64,000 nucleotides of DNA, from contig CAMEKM010000001.1 of the NCBI GenBank assembly GCA_945921355.1, forward strand, positions 49,853 to 113,852, given 5' to 3'. The DNA is from an uncultured Bacteroidales bacterium (lineage in GTDB: Bacteria > Bacteroidota > Bacteroidia > Bacteroidales > Paludibacteraceae). Of this stretch, positions 53,416 to 61,267 are shown one piece after another. Position numbers and translations under genes: made by a program. Each line of letters starts with the position of its first letter. Positions within the stretch are counted from its first letter, which is position 1. Below the pieces are notes generated by a model that was not told the origin of the DNA, did not search any database, and saw only the letters and a program-made list of their open reading frames with translations.

Positions 53416-53538
53416 CTATCGGGTATAAAATGGATGCTCATTTTATAAATTATACCTTTTCGGGTGTAATTGTTGGTTATTTTGCTTGTTTTATACCCTT
53501 TCGGGTGCAAAGGTAGTGCTTTTTTATGATATATGCAA
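53416..53538 (-). promoter_or_regulatory. hip promoter with three operator-like sites
   Basis: Promoter: minus strand TTG, 20 bp, TACCTTTG (53508-53515). Operator-like sites sharing a CGGGT half: TATACC-CTTT-CGGGTGCA (53492-53509, touching the -7 box), TATACC-TTTT-CGGGTGTA (53451-53468) and CTATCGGGTATA (53416-53427). Inverted TACC/GGGT halves fit a dimeric HipB. The region also contains the end of the spacer after kdsC. Confidence 0.75.
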
Positions 53539-53543
53539 GCGTT

Positions 53544-54044
53544 TTATGCTTTTTTTGCGGCGAGGATCATTTCACAGAGCTCGCGGATGGCACCATCGCC
53601 ACCTTTCTTGGTGAGGTGGATGATGCCTGGGACATTCTTTACGACGTCCACTGCGTTGGCGGGGCATGCGGCCACACCTGCATGTTGTAAGAGGTCAAGG
53701 TCATTGACATCATCGCCTACAAAGCAGACATTTTCTAATGTGATGCCCAACTCCTTGCAAATCTCGTTGGCAGCATCGAGTTTGGTCATCTTTACACCAT
53801 CTACTACACGACCAACACCTGTATATATATATTCCAAACCAAGTTTTTGTCCTCGTTTCAAGCCAATGGCGGTGTTCTCGCTGGTGAGGATTCCGCAAGG
53901 GATTCCCGCTTTGCGTAGAAGCACAATACCCATGCCGTCATATACGCAAAAGCGTTTGAACTCGTCACCGCTCTCGGTGTAGTACATACCTCCGTCGGTC
54001 ATGCAACCATCTACGTCGGTGAGGAAAAGTTTTACGTCTTTCAT
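53544..54044 (-). CDS. kdsC: KdsC-family HAD phosphatase
   Basis: 166 aa from MKDVKLFLTDVDGCMTDGG (54044), the start that overlaps the upstream stop as ATGA; the longer frame to 54089 is not needed. Nucleophile motif DVDG, later SEN (LTSENTAIG) and GDDVND. It most likely removes phosphate from 3-deoxy-D-manno-octulosonate 8-phosphate in lipopolysaccharide core synthesis; related HADs act on acylneuraminate 9-phosphate. Last gene of the thiL-GT4-kdsC run, just before the hip promoter. Confidence 0.88.
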   Translation of the reverse strand: MKDVKLFLTDVDGCMTDGGMYYTESGDEFKRFCVYDGMGIVLLRKAGIPCGILTSENTAIGLKRGQKLGLEYIYTGVGRVVDGVKMTKLDAANEICKELGITLENVCFVGDDVNDLDLLQHAGVAACPANAVDVVKNVPGIIHLTKKGGDGAIRELCEMILAAKKA

Positions 54045-55174
54045 ATATTGTTGTATATTGTTACAAAGGATTCTGCTAATCTTGACCACGAATACTTATC
54101 TTTTTCTTTGATAAGATAGGTGGTGTAGTCGGCTTGGCGGTTGTGGGTGTAGTAGTCGGTGAGGGCTTGGGCAATGGCTTCGGCGTTGGGTTCGACGGCA
54201 TAGCCCATCTTGTGGTCGTGGACTATCTCGCCCAATCCGCCGACATTGGTCACCAACATGGGTTTCTCGAAGTGGAAAGCCACTTGCGTTACGCCACTCT
54301 GCGTAGCAGATTTGTAGGGTTGAACAATCAAATCGGCTGCTCCGAAGTACTTGCGCAGGTCGGCATCTGCAATAAACTCGTTCTTGATGATTACTCTGTC
54401 CGTCAAATCATTATGGACTATCTGTGCGCGGTACTTGTCTTCATCTTCGTAAAACTCGCCCGCGATAATCAGTTGCAAATTAGGCAGTTGGTCTTTGACT
54501 TTGCCGAAAGCATCTAACAAGAGGTCAAGCCCTTTGTATGCACGCACTAAGCCGAAGAAGAGCATGTATCGGTTTTCGGGATTGAGGTGGAGTGCTTGGC
54601 ATGCCTCCTCCTTGCTCATTTGCTCGCCATAGTGGTCGTAGATAGGATGAGGGTAGGAGGTCTTTGGCTTGGTGCCATGGTCAAAGCGGTTGATGTCTTG
54701 CACTACACTCTCGGAGAGTGCCACGAAGCCATCGGTATGGCGCACGAAGAATGGTGCAAAGAGTTTGTCAAGGATACTTGGTTCGTGTGGTATCATGTTG
54801 TGAACCAATGCAATACAACGTGTTTTGCCATTGCGTTGGACTATGCGCTGAATCATGCCATAGCAGGGAGCGAAGAACGCCATCCAATAGCAAGTGATGA
54901 GCATATCGGGTTGCATCTTGCGTATGCGATGACCAACTTTTATCCAATTGAATGGGTTGCAGGAATGGACTTGCCGACTGATTCGTAGGTCAGCAGGTGC
55001 GTTCTCGGTGGAGTATTGCGTTTTGCCTGGGAAGAGGAAAGACGGATATTGCAGGGTGAAAGTGATGACTTCCACCGTATGTCCTTCCGCTTGCAGTTGG
55101 CGTGCAAGGCGTTCGTTGAAAGTGGCTAAACCGCCACGGAAGGGATATGCTGTGCCGAGGATGACGATGTGCAC
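54041..55174 (-). CDS. family 4 glycosyltransferase
   Basis: 377 aa, GT-B. Starts MHIVILGTAYPFRGGLATF; donor-binding region LRKYFGAADLIVQPYKSATQSG and late glycan-transfer motif EKPMLVTNVGGLGEIV. Coupled to kdsC by ATGA overlap. Probable role in lipopolysaccharide or capsule assembly. The gap to thiL holds an AATTATGAATT repeat. Confidence 0.92.
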   Translation of the reverse strand: MHIVILGTAYPFRGGLATFNERLARQLQAEGHTVEVITFTLQYPSFLFPGKTQYSTENAPADLRISRQVHSCNPFNWIKVGHRIRKMQPDMLITCYWMAFFAPCYGMIQRIVQRNGKTRCIALVHNMIPHEPSILDKLFAPFFVRHTDGFVALSESVVQDINRFDHGTKPKTSYPHPIYDHYGEQMSKEEACQALHLNPENRYMLFFGLVRAYKGLDLLLDAFGKVKDQLPNLQLIIAGEFYEDEDKYRAQIVHNDLTDRVIIKNEFIADADLRKYFGAADLIVQPYKSATQSGVTQVAFHFEKPMLVTNVGGLGEIVHDHKMGYAVEPNAEAIAQALTDYYTHNRQADYTTYLIKEKDKYSWSRLAESFVTIYNNI

Positions 55175-55207
55175 GATAATTAAGAATTTTGAATTATGAA
55201 TTTTGAA

Positions 55208-56236
55208 TTATTTATCAAACGCATTCCAACCTTGGGCTTGGAGGGCAATCTCTTCTCCGTTGCGACCAATGAGGTTGATGCCGTGTTCGGGTTTGGTGAT
55301 ATGACCAATGAGATAAACGTCCTCCAATGGGATAAGTTTCTCGTAATCATCTAAACTACAGGTGAATAGCAGTTCATAGTCTTCGCCGCCGTTGAGGGCA
55401 CAAGTCACGATGTTGAGGTTCATCTCTTCGGCAAGGGCTGCGGCTTGGTAGTCGATTGGCAGTTTGTCTTCATAGACAGCGCAACCAACATTGGACTGCG
55501 TGCAGATGTGCATGAGTTCGCTGCTCAGTCCGTCGGAGATGTCCATCATAGATGTTGGCTTGATGCCTGCTTCGCGCAGTTTCTCAATTATATCACGACG
55601 TGCTTCGGGTTTGAGTTGGCGTTCGAGCAGGTACTCGCGACCTTCAAATGCAGGTGTGGCGTTCTCGTTGGCGTTCATGACAATGCGTTCGCGTTCAAGG
55701 AGTTGCAGACCCATGTATGCAGTGCCGAGATTACCCGTAACGCAAACGAGGTCGTTGACTTTGGCTCCGTTGCGATAGACAATATCGGAGTTATAGGCCT
55801 CGCCCAGACAGGTAATAGAGATGGTGAGTCCCGTCATAGAGGCGCAGGTATCGCCACCCACGAGATCGACGTTGTAGTGCTCGCAAGCGAGGCGGATGCC
55901 GCTGTATAGTTCTTCGAGGTCTTCTACGGAGAAGCGTTTGCTAATTCCCAGAGAAACAGTTATTTGCGTGGGCGTAGCGTTCATGGCGTAGATATCGGAG
56001 AAATTGACAACAGCCGCCTTGTACCCGAGGTGCTTGAGAGGCACATATTCGAGGTTGAAGTGTATGCCTTCGAGCAAGAGGTCGGTAGTGACAAGGGTAC
56101 GTTTATCCTTGAAATTGAGCACAGCCGCATCGTCGCCAATGCCAATTTGTGTGGATGGTTGGGCATGCTTGATGTCTTTTGTCAGGTGTTTGATTAGTCC
56201 AAATTCGCCTAATGTAGAAATCTCTGTTTTTGTCAT
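55208..56236 (-). CDS. thiL: thiamine-monophosphate kinase
   Basis: 342 aa from MTKTEISTLGEFGLIKHL (56236). The frame extends 13 codons up, but those encode an AATTCAAAATT repeat (KNSSFKIQNYS), not protein. ATP-dependent conversion of thiamine phosphate to thiamine diphosphate. AIR synthase-like fold: GIGDDAAV, VTTDLLLEGIHF, GGDTCAS and SDGLSSEL. No TPP riboswitch is apparent upstream. Confidence 0.95.
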   Translation of the reverse strand: MTKTEISTLGEFGLIKHLTKDIKHAQPSTQIGIGDDAAVLNFKDKRTLVTTDLLLEGIHFNLEYVPLKHLGYKAAVVNFSDIYAMNATPTQITVSLGISKRFSVEDLEELYSGIRLACEHYNVDLVGGDTCASMTGLTISITCLGEAYNSDIVYRNGAKVNDLVCVTGNLGTAYMGLQLLERERIVMNANENATPAFEGREYLLERQLKPEARRDIIEKLREAGIKPTSMMDISDGLSSELMHICTQSNVGCAVYEDKLPIDYQAAALAEEMNLNIVTCALNGGEDYELLFTCSLDDYEKLIPLEDVYLIGHITKPEHGINLIGRNGEEIALQAQGWNAFDK

Positions 56237-56289
56237 TGAGTAATTTTGAATTTTGAATGATGAATTTTTAATCACACATATTTAGTGCG

Positions 56290-56320
56290 CAAAGGTACAA
56301 AAAATAATGCACATACGCAA
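56290..56320 (-). promoter_or_regulatory. promoter of thiL-GT4-kdsC
   Basis: Minus strand TTG, 20 bp, TACCTTTG (56290-56297); spacer starts CGTATGTGCA. Confidence 0.8.
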
Positions 56321-56731
56321 GTAAAGCGAGTAATATTTTTAAAAAAGATAGATTTTATCTATCTGCAATAACATTTCATAGTTCAATAGGAGCTTGCTCG
56401 TGATTGAACGTATGGGATGTTATTACAAAGGGTGCTAACCGATTTTTTGAAAATATTGCGAGCAAACTGGAGTATGTCCAGCATTTTGCAAATGTAGCTT
56501 CGAGGTGGGCGAGTTCGCCAAGCGAACGAGGTCGGTGCCCTCGACGGTACGATTTTTTTGCTACATATACAAATTTATTTGTACTTTCCCTGCGCTTTAA
56601 CACATTTTTAATAAAATCTGCCAAACATACTTTTCAAATGCTTCTTTCCTAACTCTAAATTCTTGATTTCAAATTCTTAGTTCAAAATTTCTAACTCCCC
56701 TTGTCTTTCCCTTTTCATTTCCTTATCAATT
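56321..56731. other. gap without a supported gene
   Basis: Open in both strands for about 80 codons (56376-56652), but neither ORF has a promoter, and the two overlap antiparallel. A GC-rich, hairpin-forming stretch lies near 56508-56547 (GGCGAGTTCGCC and GAGGTCGGTGCCCTC). Probably a dispersed repeat rather than a gene. Confidence 0.4.
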
Positions 56732-56797
56732 ACGTTACATACACGGTAGATATACGGTAGATATACGGTACATACACGGTAGATAAACGGTATATTA
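56732..56797. repeat. 11-bp tandem repeat, six units
   Basis: ACG starts at 56732, 56743, 56754, 56765, 56776 and 56787, exactly 11 bp apart; consensus ACGGTAGATAT. Similar in period and sequence to the array in the tetR leader (20017). Confidence 0.85.
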
Positions 56798-56879
56798 GTA
56801 TATGCACACCGTAGGAACATCGTATGTATCATATATTTACACTATTTTGACAAAATCATACAAATATACCTCTAAATAG

Positions 56880-56910
56880 TTGCTGATATCATATATTTTT
56901 CGTACCTTTG
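56880..56910 (+). promoter_or_regulatory. orphan promoter, no gene directly downstream
   Basis: TTG (56880-56882), 20 bp, TACCTTTG (56903-56910). Downstream are AATTCAAAATTC repeats and the modular element; the next gene starts 380 bp later and has its own promoter. Confidence 0.65.
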
Positions 56911-56969
56911 CAACATCTTAATTCAAAATTCATAATTCTTAATTCAAAATTCTTAATTCAAAATTCTAA

Positions 56970-57155
56970 AATCCCGCCACCCGTCTAGTGCTCGGCGTAC
57001 TTGCCGAGCAATCCTTTCCCCTAAACCCTAAACAGTAGCGAAGCGTTCACTAAACTGCGCTGCAAGCGCTCCGCCTCTAACCTCAGCGGGGTCCCCGAAA
57101 ACGCTCGTGGCGTTTTGGGGTGCTTGACGAATGTTATTCGGGTTATCTCTCCTCT
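56970..57155. repeat. modular intergenic repeat (copy B)
   Basis: Inverted, expanded relative of 5226-5318. Shared blocks are CCCGCCACC, GTCTAGTGCTCG, GGGGTCCCCGA, AACGCTCG, TTGACGAAT and TATCTCTCC. Extra GC-rich pieces sit between blocks (TACTTGCCGAGCA; AGTAGCGAAGCG; CTGCGCTGCAAGCGC). No coding sequence. Confidence 0.75.
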
Positions 57156-57235
57156 GCTCGCCAATTCTCCTTACTCTAAAGTTTCCATTTAGAAACGCAA
57201 TTTTTAGCCCGAAAATATATTTTCGCCCAAAACAC

Positions 57236-57266
57236 TTGTGTATGTGCATTTTTTTTTGTACCTTTG
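57236..57266 (+). promoter_or_regulatory. promoter of the rseC-rnf operon
   Basis: TTG (57236-57238), 20 bp, TACCTTTG (57259-57266), 25 bp before the rseC start. Confidence 0.8.
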
Positions 57267-57291
57267 CGCGTTTTTTGCAAAGCAAAGAGAG

Positions 57292-57753
57292 ATGATCAAA
57301 CATGACGGCATAATAATCGCGTTGAATGAGGATGGCACCGCCCTCGTGCGTATCGTGCAAACAAGCGCGTGCGCTGCATGCAAAGCCAAAGCCATGTGCG
57401 CCAGCGCAGAGAGTGTGGAGAAGGAGATGAGGGTGACTCTAGCCTACCCCCATCCCCTCCCTGAAGGGAAGGGAGTGAATACCACCCATCAAACTTACGC
57501 AATAGGCGATGAAGTGGAAGTGATGGTGCAGCAGAAAATGGGATGGAAAGCCGTGGTATTGGCATATCTGCTGCCGTTCTTTGTGATGTTGGCAGTTATG
57601 CTGATAGGTAATGCAATCTGGGCAGTGCGCGAGGAAATCCTTGGCACAGCAGCACTCTGCGCTATGGCGTTGTACTATATCGTGTTGGGACTGTTCAAAA
57701 ACAAACTTCAGAAGGAATTCAGCTTTACGGCTCGTAAGCGCAACAGCGCTTAA
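57292..57753 (+). CDS. rseC: RseC/MucC-family membrane protein with inserted repeat
   Basis: 153 aa from MIKHDGIII (57292); the longer frame would start upstream of the transcript start. N-terminal Cys motif SACAACKAKAMC is typical of RseC/MucC, followed by two membrane helices (about 85-105 and 112-132). The family is linked to SoxR reduction and commonly precedes rnfB in Bacteroidales. Residues about 51-63 (AYPHPLPEGKGVN) are encoded by the same repeat element found in ispD, lying in the soluble loop. It probably helps assemble or maintain the Rnf iron-sulfur complex. Confidence 0.9.
   Translation: MIKHDGIIIALNEDGTALVRIVQTSACAACKAKAMCASAESVEKEMRVTLAYPHPLPEGKGVNTTHQTYAIGDEVEVMVQQKMGWKAVVLAYLLPFFVMLAVMLIGNAIWAVREEILGTAALCAMALYYIVLGLFKNKLQKEFSFTARKRNSA
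57442..57480. repeat. palindrome-containing repeat element inserted in rseC
   Basis: CCTACCCCCATCCCCTCCC, then TGAAGGGAAGGGAGTGAAT: in frame, no stop. It is nearly identical to 51546-51582 in ispD but translated in a different frame and orientation. Confidence 0.85.
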
Positions 57754-57776
57754 CGGGCGTTATATGTCCTTTGGAC

Positions 57777-57895
57777 GTTAATAACAAGGATAACGCGTAG
57801 CAGACAACGTCACATAATGTGACAGACAACGCGCAGCAGACAACGTCGCGCAGCGACAAACAACGTGAACATAGTGAACAATAAAAAACATAAAA
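57777..57895. repeat. palindromic modules linked by AGACAAC-type spacers
   Basis: Small hairpins GTCACATAATGTGAC, GTCGCGCAGCGAC and GTGAACATAGTGAAC separated by AGACAACG/AAACAACG. Similar pieces reappear inside the 3' end of rnfB. Confidence 0.7.
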
Positions 57896-57899
57896 CACA

Positions 57900-58889
57900 A
57901 TGAATTTAATTCTGATTTCTTTAGCCGTTTTGGGTGTGACGGGATTGGTGGCAGCAGTGCTGCTATACTTCGTTGCCCAAAAATTCAAGGTGGAAGAAGA
58001 TCCACGCATTGATGAGGTGCAAGAGGCGTTGCCTGGCGCAAACTGCGGTGGATGCGGTTTTGCGGGCTGTCGCGCCTTCGCCGAGAGTTGCGTGAAAGCG
58101 GACTCGCTGGATGGACTTCTCTGCCCTGTAGGCGGTGCACCTACGATGAAGACAGTAGGTGAGATTCTTGGAATGGCGGTCGGAAACATCGACCCCAAAG
58201 TAGCAGTAGTACGCTGCAATGGTACGTGCGAAGCACGCCCAAAAACAAGCACCTACGATGGTGCTAAGAGCTGCCAAATCCTGCATAACTGCTATGTGGG
58301 CGAGTCGGCTTGTCCGTTCGGATGCTTGGGTTGCGGCGACTGTGTGGCTGCCTGCGAGTTTGATGCCATCCACATGAACCCCGAGACCGGGTTGCCAGAA
58401 GTGGACGACGAGAAATGTACCAGTTGCGGTAAGTGTGTAAAAGCGTGTCCACGCAACATCATCGAGCTCCGCAAGAAAGGTCCAAAGAGCCGCCGAATGG
58501 TAGTGATGTGCGTGAACAAAGACAAAGGTGCTGTAGCACGCAAGGCATGTACCAATGCTTGTATCGGTTGTAGCAAGTGTCAGAAAGTTTGCGAGTTTGA
58601 TGCAATCACCATCGAGAATAACTTGGCATACATCGACTACAACAAGTGCCGCCTCTGCCGCAAGTGCGAGGACGTTTGCCCAACAGGAGCAATCCACGCT
58701 GTGAATTTCCCACCAAGGAAGGTGAAAACTGAAAACGGAGAGGTGAAAACTGCGCCTGCAGCACCAAAGGCTGCGCCAGTGGCAAAACCTGTAGTGAACG
58801 CGAGCGAAGCAAGCCAACAACGTGAAACCATTAACGTGAGCGAAGCGAACCAACAACGCGAAGCCATTAACGCGAAGCAAGAAGCATGA
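57900..58889 (+). CDS. rnfB: Rnf complex subunit RnfB
   Basis: 329 aa. Membrane-anchored ferredoxin-type subunit that takes electrons from ferredoxin. N-terminal helix, then CGGCGFAGC...C (4Fe-4S) and several CxxCxxCxxxCP clusters, more than in proteobacterial RnfB. The tail (from about residue 285) is Ala/Pro-rich and then a repeat-derived SEASQQRE / SEANQQRE tandem that matches the upstream intergenic modules. Overlaps rnfC by 4 bp. Confidence 0.95.
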   Translation: MNLILISLAVLGVTGLVAAVLLYFVAQKFKVEEDPRIDEVQEALPGANCGGCGFAGCRAFAESCVKADSLDGLLCPVGGAPTMKTVGEILGMAVGNIDPKVAVVRCNGTCEARPKTSTYDGAKSCQILHNCYVGESACPFGCLGCGDCVAACEFDAIHMNPETGLPEVDDEKCTSCGKCVKACPRNIIELRKKGPKSRRMVVMCVNKDKGAVARKACTNACIGCSKCQKVCEFDAITIENNLAYIDYNKCRLCRKCEDVCPTGAIHAVNFPPRKVKTENGEVKTAPAAPKAAPVAKPVVNASEASQQRETINVSEANQQREAINAKQEA

Positions 58890-60229
58890 AAGCAACATTT
58901 AGTATAGGTGGAGTTCATCCACATGATAATAAGCAATACTCTGTTCATCAACCTATCACCGAGTGCCCATTGCCAGCGAAAGCAATCATTCCGTTGGTGC
59001 AACACATCGGTGCGCCTGCGCAAGCGGTAGTGGAAAAAGGACAGAAAGTGAAAGTAGGCGAACTGATCGCCAAAGCAGGTGGTTTCGTGAGTGCGAATAT
59101 CCACGCTCCTTTCAGCGGTACTATCACCAAGATTGATACTACCATCGATGCATGGGGTATGAAAATGCCTGCCATCTTCATGGATGTAGAGGGCGACGAG
59201 TGGCTTGAGACCATCGACCGCAGCAAGGATATCGTTCGCAAATTAGACTACGAACCAAAGTATATTATAGACAAGGTGCAAGAGGCAGGTATCGTAGGTT
59301 TGGGTGGCGCATGTTTCCCAACCCACGTGAAACTGATGCCTCCTCCAGGCAAGAAAGCCGAAGTGCTGATTGTGAACGGTGTGGAGTGTGAGCCATACCT
59401 GACTTGTGACCACCAACTCATGCTTGAGCACGGCGAGGAGATTATCATCGGTATTCAACTGCTGATGCGTGCGCTCAATATTGAGAAAGCTATCATCGGT
59501 ATTGAGGCAAACAAACCTGATGCTATCAAGCACATGACTGCTCTCGCAAGCAAAGTGCTGGGCATTGAGGTGAAAGCCCTCAAACTCAAATACCCACAAG
59601 GTGGCGAGAAACAGCTCATTGATGCATGTATCCATCGCCAAGTACCCAGCGGTGCATTGCCAATTGAGGTAGGTGCTGTGGTGGACAACGTGGCTACTAT
59701 CTATGCCGTATATGAGGCAGTGCAAAAAAATAAACCACTCATCTCGCGCGTGATGACCGTCACAGGTAAGAGCCTTGCTAAACCAGGCAACTACGATGTG
59801 CGTTTCGGTACACCATTGACCGAGGTTGTGGATCTCGCAGGCGGTGTGCCAGAGGATACAGGTAAAGTGATTGGCGGTGGTCCTATGATGGGTCGCGCAA
59901 TGAGCAATCTCGACATGCCAAGCAACAAACGCGTGAGCGGTCTGCTGTTCTTGCCAGAGGCAGAGAGTCTGCGCCAAGAGATTACGAACTGCGTGCGCTG
60001 CGGTAAGTGCGTAGGCGCTTGTCCAATGGGTCTCGAACCATGGCTCCTCAGCAAACAAGCATGGCACAGCATGTGGGATGAGATGGAGGACCACAATATC
60101 ATGGACTGCATCGAGTGCGGTTGCTGCCAATTCACCTGCCCAAGCCACTTGCCACTGCTCGATTATGTGCGCATGGGTAAAGCAAAAGTAGGAGGAATCA
60201 TTCGCGCTCGTCAAGCGGCGAATAAGTAG
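58886..60229 (+). CDS. rnfC: Rnf complex subunit RnfC
   Basis: 447 aa. NADH-side subunit: an N-terminal barrel-sandwich domain, a flavin/NADH-binding region resembling complex I 51-kDa protein ([25 protein letters not shown]) and two 4Fe-4S clusters ([12 protein letters not shown] and [12 protein letters not shown]). Starts inside the rnfB stop (ATGA). Confidence 0.97.
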   Translation: MKATFSIGGVHPHDNKQYSVHQPITECPLPAKAIIPLVQHIGAPAQAVVEKGQKVKVGELIAKAGGFVSANIHAPFSGTITKIDTTIDAWGMKMPAIFMDVEGDEWLETIDRSKDIVRKLDYEPKYIIDKVQEAGIVGLGGACFPTHVKLMPPPGKKAEVLIVNGVECEPYLTCDHQLMLEHGEEIIIGIQLLMRALNIEKAIIGIEANKPDAIKHMTALASKVLGIEVKALKLKYPQGGEKQLIDACIHRQVPSGALPIEVGAVVDNVATIYAVYEAVQKNKPLISRVMTVTGKSLAKPGNYDVRFGTPLTEVVDLAGGVPEDTGKVIGGGPMMGRAMSNLDMPSNKRVSGLLFLPEAESLRQEITNCVRCGKCVGACPMGLEPWLLSKQAWHSMWDEMEDHNIMDCIECGCCQFTCPSHLPLLDYVRMGKAKVGGIIRARQAANK

Positions 60230-60252
60230 TTTAAAGTTTAAAGTTAGATTAT

Positions 60253-61254
60253 ATGAAACAACTTATAGTATCTCCCGCACCACACTTCCATAGTGGTGAT
60301 AGCGTGCGGAAAAATATGCTGTTGGTGATCATCGCCCTCCTGCCAGCTTACGCAGTCAGCGTTTGGCAATTCGGTTGGGGCGCACTCATCACCACCGCCA
60401 TCAGCGTGGCAGCATGCGTGCTGTTTGAGTGGCTGATTGCGAAATATATCTTGAAACAAAAATCCACTATCGGCGACCTCTCTGCTGTACTGACAGGTCT
60501 GTTGTTGGCATTCAACTTGCCAAGCAACTTGCCTTGGTGGATCGTGATTATCGGTGCGTTGGTGGCTATCGGTGTAGCGAAAATGAGTTTCGGCGGATTA
60601 GGACAAAACATCTTCAACCCTGCTCTTGTAGGTCGTGTGTTCCTCCTGATCTCCTTCCCTGCTCAGATGACTACATGGCCCGTGCCACAAGGTTTTGCTA
60701 CCTCGTATGTGGATGCTGCTACAGGTGCTACTCCTCTGGCTGCCATGAAGGAGGCTATCAAGAGTGGCGAAGCTAACGTACTCAGCGAGTTGCCAGAGAT
60801 GTGGGATATCCTTATCGGTAAGATGGGCGGTAGTCTTGGCGAGGTGAGCGCATTGCTCCTGCTCGCAGGTGGTATCTTCCTTATTGCTACGCGTGTGATT
60901 ACATGGCATATCCCAGTGAGCATCATGGCTACTGTGGCGTTGTTTGCTGCGGTAACTGGCTGGGCTGGAATGTTGCCAGAGAGCGTATGCACAGGCGAAT
61001 ATGTGATGCTGAGTCTTTGCACTGGTGGTATGATGCTGGGTGCATGGTTCATGGCTACCGACTATGTGACTTCTCCTATGAGCAACTGGGGAAAGATCAT
61101 CTTCGGTGTGGGTATCGGTGTGATTGTGATGGTGATTCGTACTTGGGGTGCTTACCCAGAGGGTATGTCATTCGCTATCCTAATCATGAATGCATGTGCA
61201 CCATTGTTGAACCTCATTCGTCCAAAACGTTTTGGCGAGAAGAAAAAAGCATAA
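60253..61254 (+). CDS. rnfD: Rnf complex subunit RnfD
   Basis: 333 aa, about nine to ten membrane helices. A covalent FMN site is expected at the Thr of TGAT (DAATGATPLAAM), the motif used in RnfD/NqrB. Part of the ion-translocating core. A short GTTTAAAGTTTAAAG repeat fills the gap after rnfC. Confidence 0.96.
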   Translation: MKQLIVSPAPHFHSGDSVRKNMLLVIIALLPAYAVSVWQFGWGALITTAISVAACVLFEWLIAKYILKQKSTIGDLSAVLTGLLLAFNLPSNLPWWIVIIGALVAIGVAKMSFGGLGQNIFNPALVGRVFLLISFPAQMTTWPVPQGFATSYVDAATGATPLAAMKEAIKSGEANVLSELPEMWDILIGKMGGSLGEVSALLLLAGGIFLIATRVITWHIPVSIMATVALFAAVTGWAGMLPESVCTGEYVMLSLCTGGMMLGAWFMATDYVTSPMSNWGKIIFGVGIGVIVMVIRTWGAYPEGMSFAILIMNACAPLLNLIRPKRFGEKKKA

Positions 61255-61267
61255 GGAGGACAGGACT

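Noticed and set aside
56237..56275. Longer start for thiL
   Set aside because: The additional codons are repeat DNA and precede the conserved MTKTEIS start.
55208..56320. TPP riboswitch upstream of thiL
   Set aside because: The short leader lacks the conserved CTGAGA and related TPP aptamer motifs.
56376..56652. Two 82-codon ORFs on opposite strands
   Set aside because: They overlap each other, lack promoters and lie in a repeat-like hairpin region; neither can be supported as a gene.
59243..60214. 323-codon ORF antisense to rnfC
   Set aside because: RnfC is certain on the plus strand; the His/Trp-rich translation is typical of an antisense shadow.
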